Notes under the pieces: generated by a model
What the model saw: only the letters and a program-made list of their open reading frames with translations
Databases searched by the model: none
What the model was told of the DNA's origin: nothing
Made by a program: the position numbers and the translations under genes
Part shown: in pieces, positions 61,501-64,000 of the stretch
How positions within the stretch are numbered: the first letter of the stretch is position 1
How the letters are laid out: every line of letters starts with the position of its first letter
Origin: Tetragonia tetragonoides
Lineage: Eukaryota; Streptophyta; Magnoliopsida; Caryophyllales; Aizoaceae
Direction: 5' to 3'
NCBI GenBank assembly: GCA_038025085.1
Contig: CM076150.1
Coordinates: 64,501 to 128,500 of the forward strand
Length of the DNA stretch: 64,000 nt

Positions 61501-62058
61501 GGGATTGTGGGTGTGATTTACAGCACGCATGAGCATAATCTCGTGTTACCTTCTGTGAGGTTTGGCTAGAGGAGATATCTCAATGGGATAATCCAAAACG
61601 AATGTCGGTTGGAGAAGCTTTGGCTCTACAACTATCTCAAAAACCTGGATAAACCAAACACAATAAAGACTTGATCACAACAGGCAGAAATTATCAATTG
61701 CTTAAAATGGAATGACAAGGTCCTCAAACAGAGGAACCATATGTCTTAGAAGAAATAACCAACTTATCTAAAAGAAGAAAAAAATATTAGTACATGAAAA
61801 TTTTGTTAAATCACAAGAAATTATGGAAATCTGGAATAAAGAAATGATAACCTCATTAAGAACATGTCCAATTGATGGGCAACTTTCTATGGAAAATTTG
61901 TCTTTATCCTCAAGGCTGTTCTGTAGTGTTCTCAAAGTAACTTCCTTAGCAGATATGAGATCATCACCAAACCCACTAAAGTCAATTCCAGAGGCTTCCT
62001 TAACAAGATTATGCATTGTCTCCCTCCTCCAAGGCCGTTGTAAAGATATCTCTGTTCC
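56763..62058 (-). CDS. Lysyl-tRNA synthetase, organellar (OVA5-like), 3' part with 5 exons
   Basis: Exons in transcript order: 62058-61852, 61644-61550, 59208-59103, 58731-58573 and 56855-56763, joining to 219 residues plus stop; earlier exons lie beyond the window. The enzyme charges tRNA-Lys. This is the C-terminal part of the class II catalytic core: [100 protein letters not shown] (class II motif 3), ending [14 protein letters not shown]. It matches plant plastid/mitochondrial LysRS (Arabidopsis OVA5, At3g13490, from memory). The best in-frame acceptor for the third exon adds YRQSSS before AGLTERF, which relatives seem to lack. An ATT microsatellite and a long-TIR element sit in its introns, and a gypsy fragment lies upstream. 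Confidence 0.92.
58495..58548. repeat. (ATT)n microsatellite in a synthetase intron
   Basis: About 18 perfect ATT units lying 25 bp from the donor of the fourth exon seen here (58573). On the minus strand it reads as AAT repeats, which make an artificial poly-Asn ORF. Confidence 0.95.
60032..60928. mobile_element. Non-autonomous element with ~105-bp inverted ends
   Basis: The left end (60032-60138) reads GTCATACAGACCCCTATCAT, GCCACCAACGTTCAAAATAG, ACCCCCAACGTTGTATTTTT. The right end (60826-60928), reverse-complemented, reads GTCACACAAGCCCCTATCGT, GCCACCGACGTTGAAAACAG, ACCCCCAACGTTTCATTTTT. The arms are long and clearly homologous, and the ~690-bp middle is AT-rich and non-coding. Long arms suggest a Mutator-like element, but no clean 9-bp duplication is visible. 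It lies in the 2.3-kb intron between synthetase exons 61550 and 59208. Confidence 0.85.
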
Positions 62059-62899
62059 CTACAAGTACGTATAGACGCTATCTTCAATAAGATACATACA
62101 AGTACAACTGTACAAGTACTGTAGATTACTAAACATTTATTTTTGAACTCATGCTTCACACAAGCTCCTTTGTAATTGAGAGAATATATATAACAATCTA
62201 AAGATTAAAGCATATAGATGCATGAAATCATGAATAGCAAACTAGATAGGTAGATGAAAACGTGAAATGTAGTACCTACTACTTGCCAAATTTGTAAGAG
62301 CACACGTCAGCATGAGGAATGGGAAAAGAAGACTCGACTCTCATACATGTGACTATGTGACAAAAAATCCAGCAATACATGTGACTATGTGATGGCGGAT
62401 GGGAAGCTTCCCACGAAGAAAAACTCAATTCTCATAAACTCGTAACAAAAAACTGAAGTAAAACATCACAATAGGGTCCCATTTCTAAGCTAAAACAACA
62501 GCTTGGAGTATGTAAACAAACAACTTTCTAAAACTCTAGGATCAATTAGCAAATCAAATCTGTTCTATTTCTATAACTATTATTTCTTTTACAAGAAGAA
62601 TAAGAGGTAGAAATATCATCAAAAAAAAAGAATAAGCAGAAATACACTCTTAGGCCCATGAGTCATCAACACATGCCCATCGATTCGGACTTCTAAGGTG
62701 GGAAATGGGACGGGACAAAATTTCAACCATTCTCCCCCCCCGCTCTTGAAAAGTGATGTACATCCTCGTACGACAAGGTTCTCCTTGTTGACGGTAGAGA
62801 AGGATGATGAAGATGAAGATGGAGATATTCTTGCAAACGACAATAGAAAGAAAAGAGAAGGATCAAGAGTCAAGACTGAACACTAAAAAGGATGTTTTG
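62059..62899. other. Upstream intron sequence of the synthetase gene
   Basis: AT-rich sequence upstream of the 62058 exon, expected to be intron. A direct repeat, ATACATGTGACTATGTGA, occurs at ~62343 and ~62374. From ~62640 sequence on the minus strand looks like part of the retrotransposon fragment to the right (GC-richer, coding-like). No synthetase exon is recognised here. Confidence 0.5.
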
Positions 62900-64000
62900 C
62901 TTTTAAGGGTTTTCACATAGCAATCATCGGCTCATTCTCCGAGACAAGCCAAAAACACGCATTCCCTGAGGCCTCATTTTGAATGCAAGCGACAACATAG
63001 ACCCGGGTACGGATACACACACAATGGCATGTAACCACAAGCAAGCACAAAAGGTAGAGAGAAAATACAACGACGAGGAGGCTTATGTGAGCAAAACTGA
63101 GAAGAAACGACAATTGATTGTGTTGATGCTCCAAAAGTATCGAATTTATCTTTGGACAGTAAATGACATCATGCTCGCACATCCAGGGTTTTCCTAACGG
63201 AACATCACATATATCCAACTTGCTCACATAGCACGTGGCAAAGAAGGCCAGACTGTGCGGGAAGAATAGAAATTGAACCATGGTATCAACAATAACATAC
63301 TCATGGGCGGTTGGACTTGTAAGTAAAAACTTTTATGGTTTGGGAACTCTTCACAGTGCGGAGCTGCAAGTTTATCAACATAGAGGACACAAAGTTTAAG
63401 GAAGCAACGGGATCAACAATGACACGGACAGCTTGGTTGTTCACTTTACCAATTTGGTGGAACAAATGAGCATGAGATGGAGAAAGTGAATCAACAGGAG
63501 GGCAATTCACCACATGCTCTTCCTCTTCAATGGGACCAATGTCTTCTTCGGGATATTCTAGGTGGCAATGAGGGCACATATCAGCTTTATGCCCTTTTCA
63601 CCACACTCGTGGCAATTGAAGGGAAAAGATTCTAGACGCACCTTATAAGTTTCCTTTGAGGAAGATGGGTCCATGACAGGTTTGGTGTCAAAATGAGAAA
63701 CATTCGTAGCGGTGTAAGGGACTCATTATGCGATTGCCTTGAGAAGTTCCATTGCTCCTCCTTGCTTCTAGCAAATGGATGCAGCATGGTCAATAGAAAC
63801 GAAAGTCTGGTCCTCAAGCTCAATTCTAATGATAAACCCTTTGTTCTTCAGACTCATCTGGTTTCCACCTTGAGTACAACTCGTGAAATTCTCGAGTGTA
63901 GGCATCAACAGGTTTTTCCTTGTCTAAATCAGACAGTTTATAGCGCGTTACGCTCATTTTTAAGAGGAATAAATCTATCATTCATAAATGGTTTATTACC
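62900..64000 (-). mobile_element. Decayed Ty3/gypsy retrotransposon fragment (gag zinc knuckle to protease/RT linker)
   Basis: Reading the minus strand from the right edge inward: acidic gag-like sequence, then a zinc knuckle CHECGEKG (around 63610) whose second half is in another frame (ADMCPH region), so a frameshift is present. Next comes a protease-like segment, KVNNQAVRVIVDPVASLNFV (~63390-63460), where the catalytic DSGA is degraded to DPVA. Then DICDVPLGKPWM and HDVIYC (~63160-63220) match the stretch before reverse transcriptase in gypsy elements. Stops and frameshifts show it is dead. It continues past the window; no LTR is seen here. Confidence 0.7.

Noticed and set aside
62619..63281. 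Short minus-strand ORFs as novel host genes
   Set aside because: They lie in or next to the decayed gypsy fragment and are parts of its broken reading frames.

Overview
This is a nuclear window from a flowering plant. The genes have many introns, and their products are plastid- or mitochondrion-targeted proteins, an m6A reader and a plant-type cytoplasmic kinase. Plant transposon families are scattered through the gene part. No prokaryotic, organellar or viral genome organisation is seen. I cannot name the species.

Bases 1-20436 are one satellite array of a ~157-bp monomer (about 130 copies, head to tail). It has three successive subfamilies: GGCGCC-type from 1 to ~4.9 kb, GGCACC/TTTCGTCC-type from ~4.9 to ~14.9 kb, and GGGGCATATAACTCG/TACTTGTGGCACC-type from ~14.9 to 20.4 kb. 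Larger tandem duplications are laid over it (offsets of about 1405, 1733 and exactly 2193 bp), together with one inverted fragment and several rearranged monomers. The 2193-bp units are the most striking. Each starts with a 216-bp segment that is not satellite and is the immediate 5' flank of the first real gene. That flank therefore occurs at 16051, 18244 and 20437, and only the third copy is followed by a gene.

Bases 20.6-64 kb hold seven genes, with exons traced by eye and reading frames that close. They are a plastid NusB-like protein (+, 20683-23049), the beta subunit of mitochondrial branched-chain 2-oxoacid dehydrogenase E1 (-, 24019-29286), a YTH-domain m6A reader of the ECT type (-, 31846-35124), a PBL16-like receptor-like cytoplasmic kinase (+, 38927-44394), a MET1/ZKT-like thylakoid protein (+, 45491-47360), a small plant protein with a CaaX-like tail (-, 49639-51318), and the 3' part of an organellar lysyl-tRNA synthetase (-, 56763-62058, continuing past the window). 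From memory, several of these are neighbours in Arabidopsis (BCE1-beta next to ECT on chromosomes 1 and 3, ZKT on chromosome 1, OVA5 on chromosome 3). The block thus looks like conserved ancestral synteny lying right beside a satellite array.

Spaces and introns hold mobile elements: Mutator-like TIR elements (29864-30720, 39701-41095, possibly 60032-60928), hAT-like elements (24468-24646, 37772-38318, 53889-54434), Stowaway-like MITEs with TA duplications (48574-48804, 52180-52456), a SINE with an 18-bp perfect target duplication (37136-37322), and a decayed Ty3/gypsy fragment (about 62.9-64 kb). Splice sites are unusual in two ways: four of about 41 traced introns start with GC, and the first ECT intron has U12-type signals.
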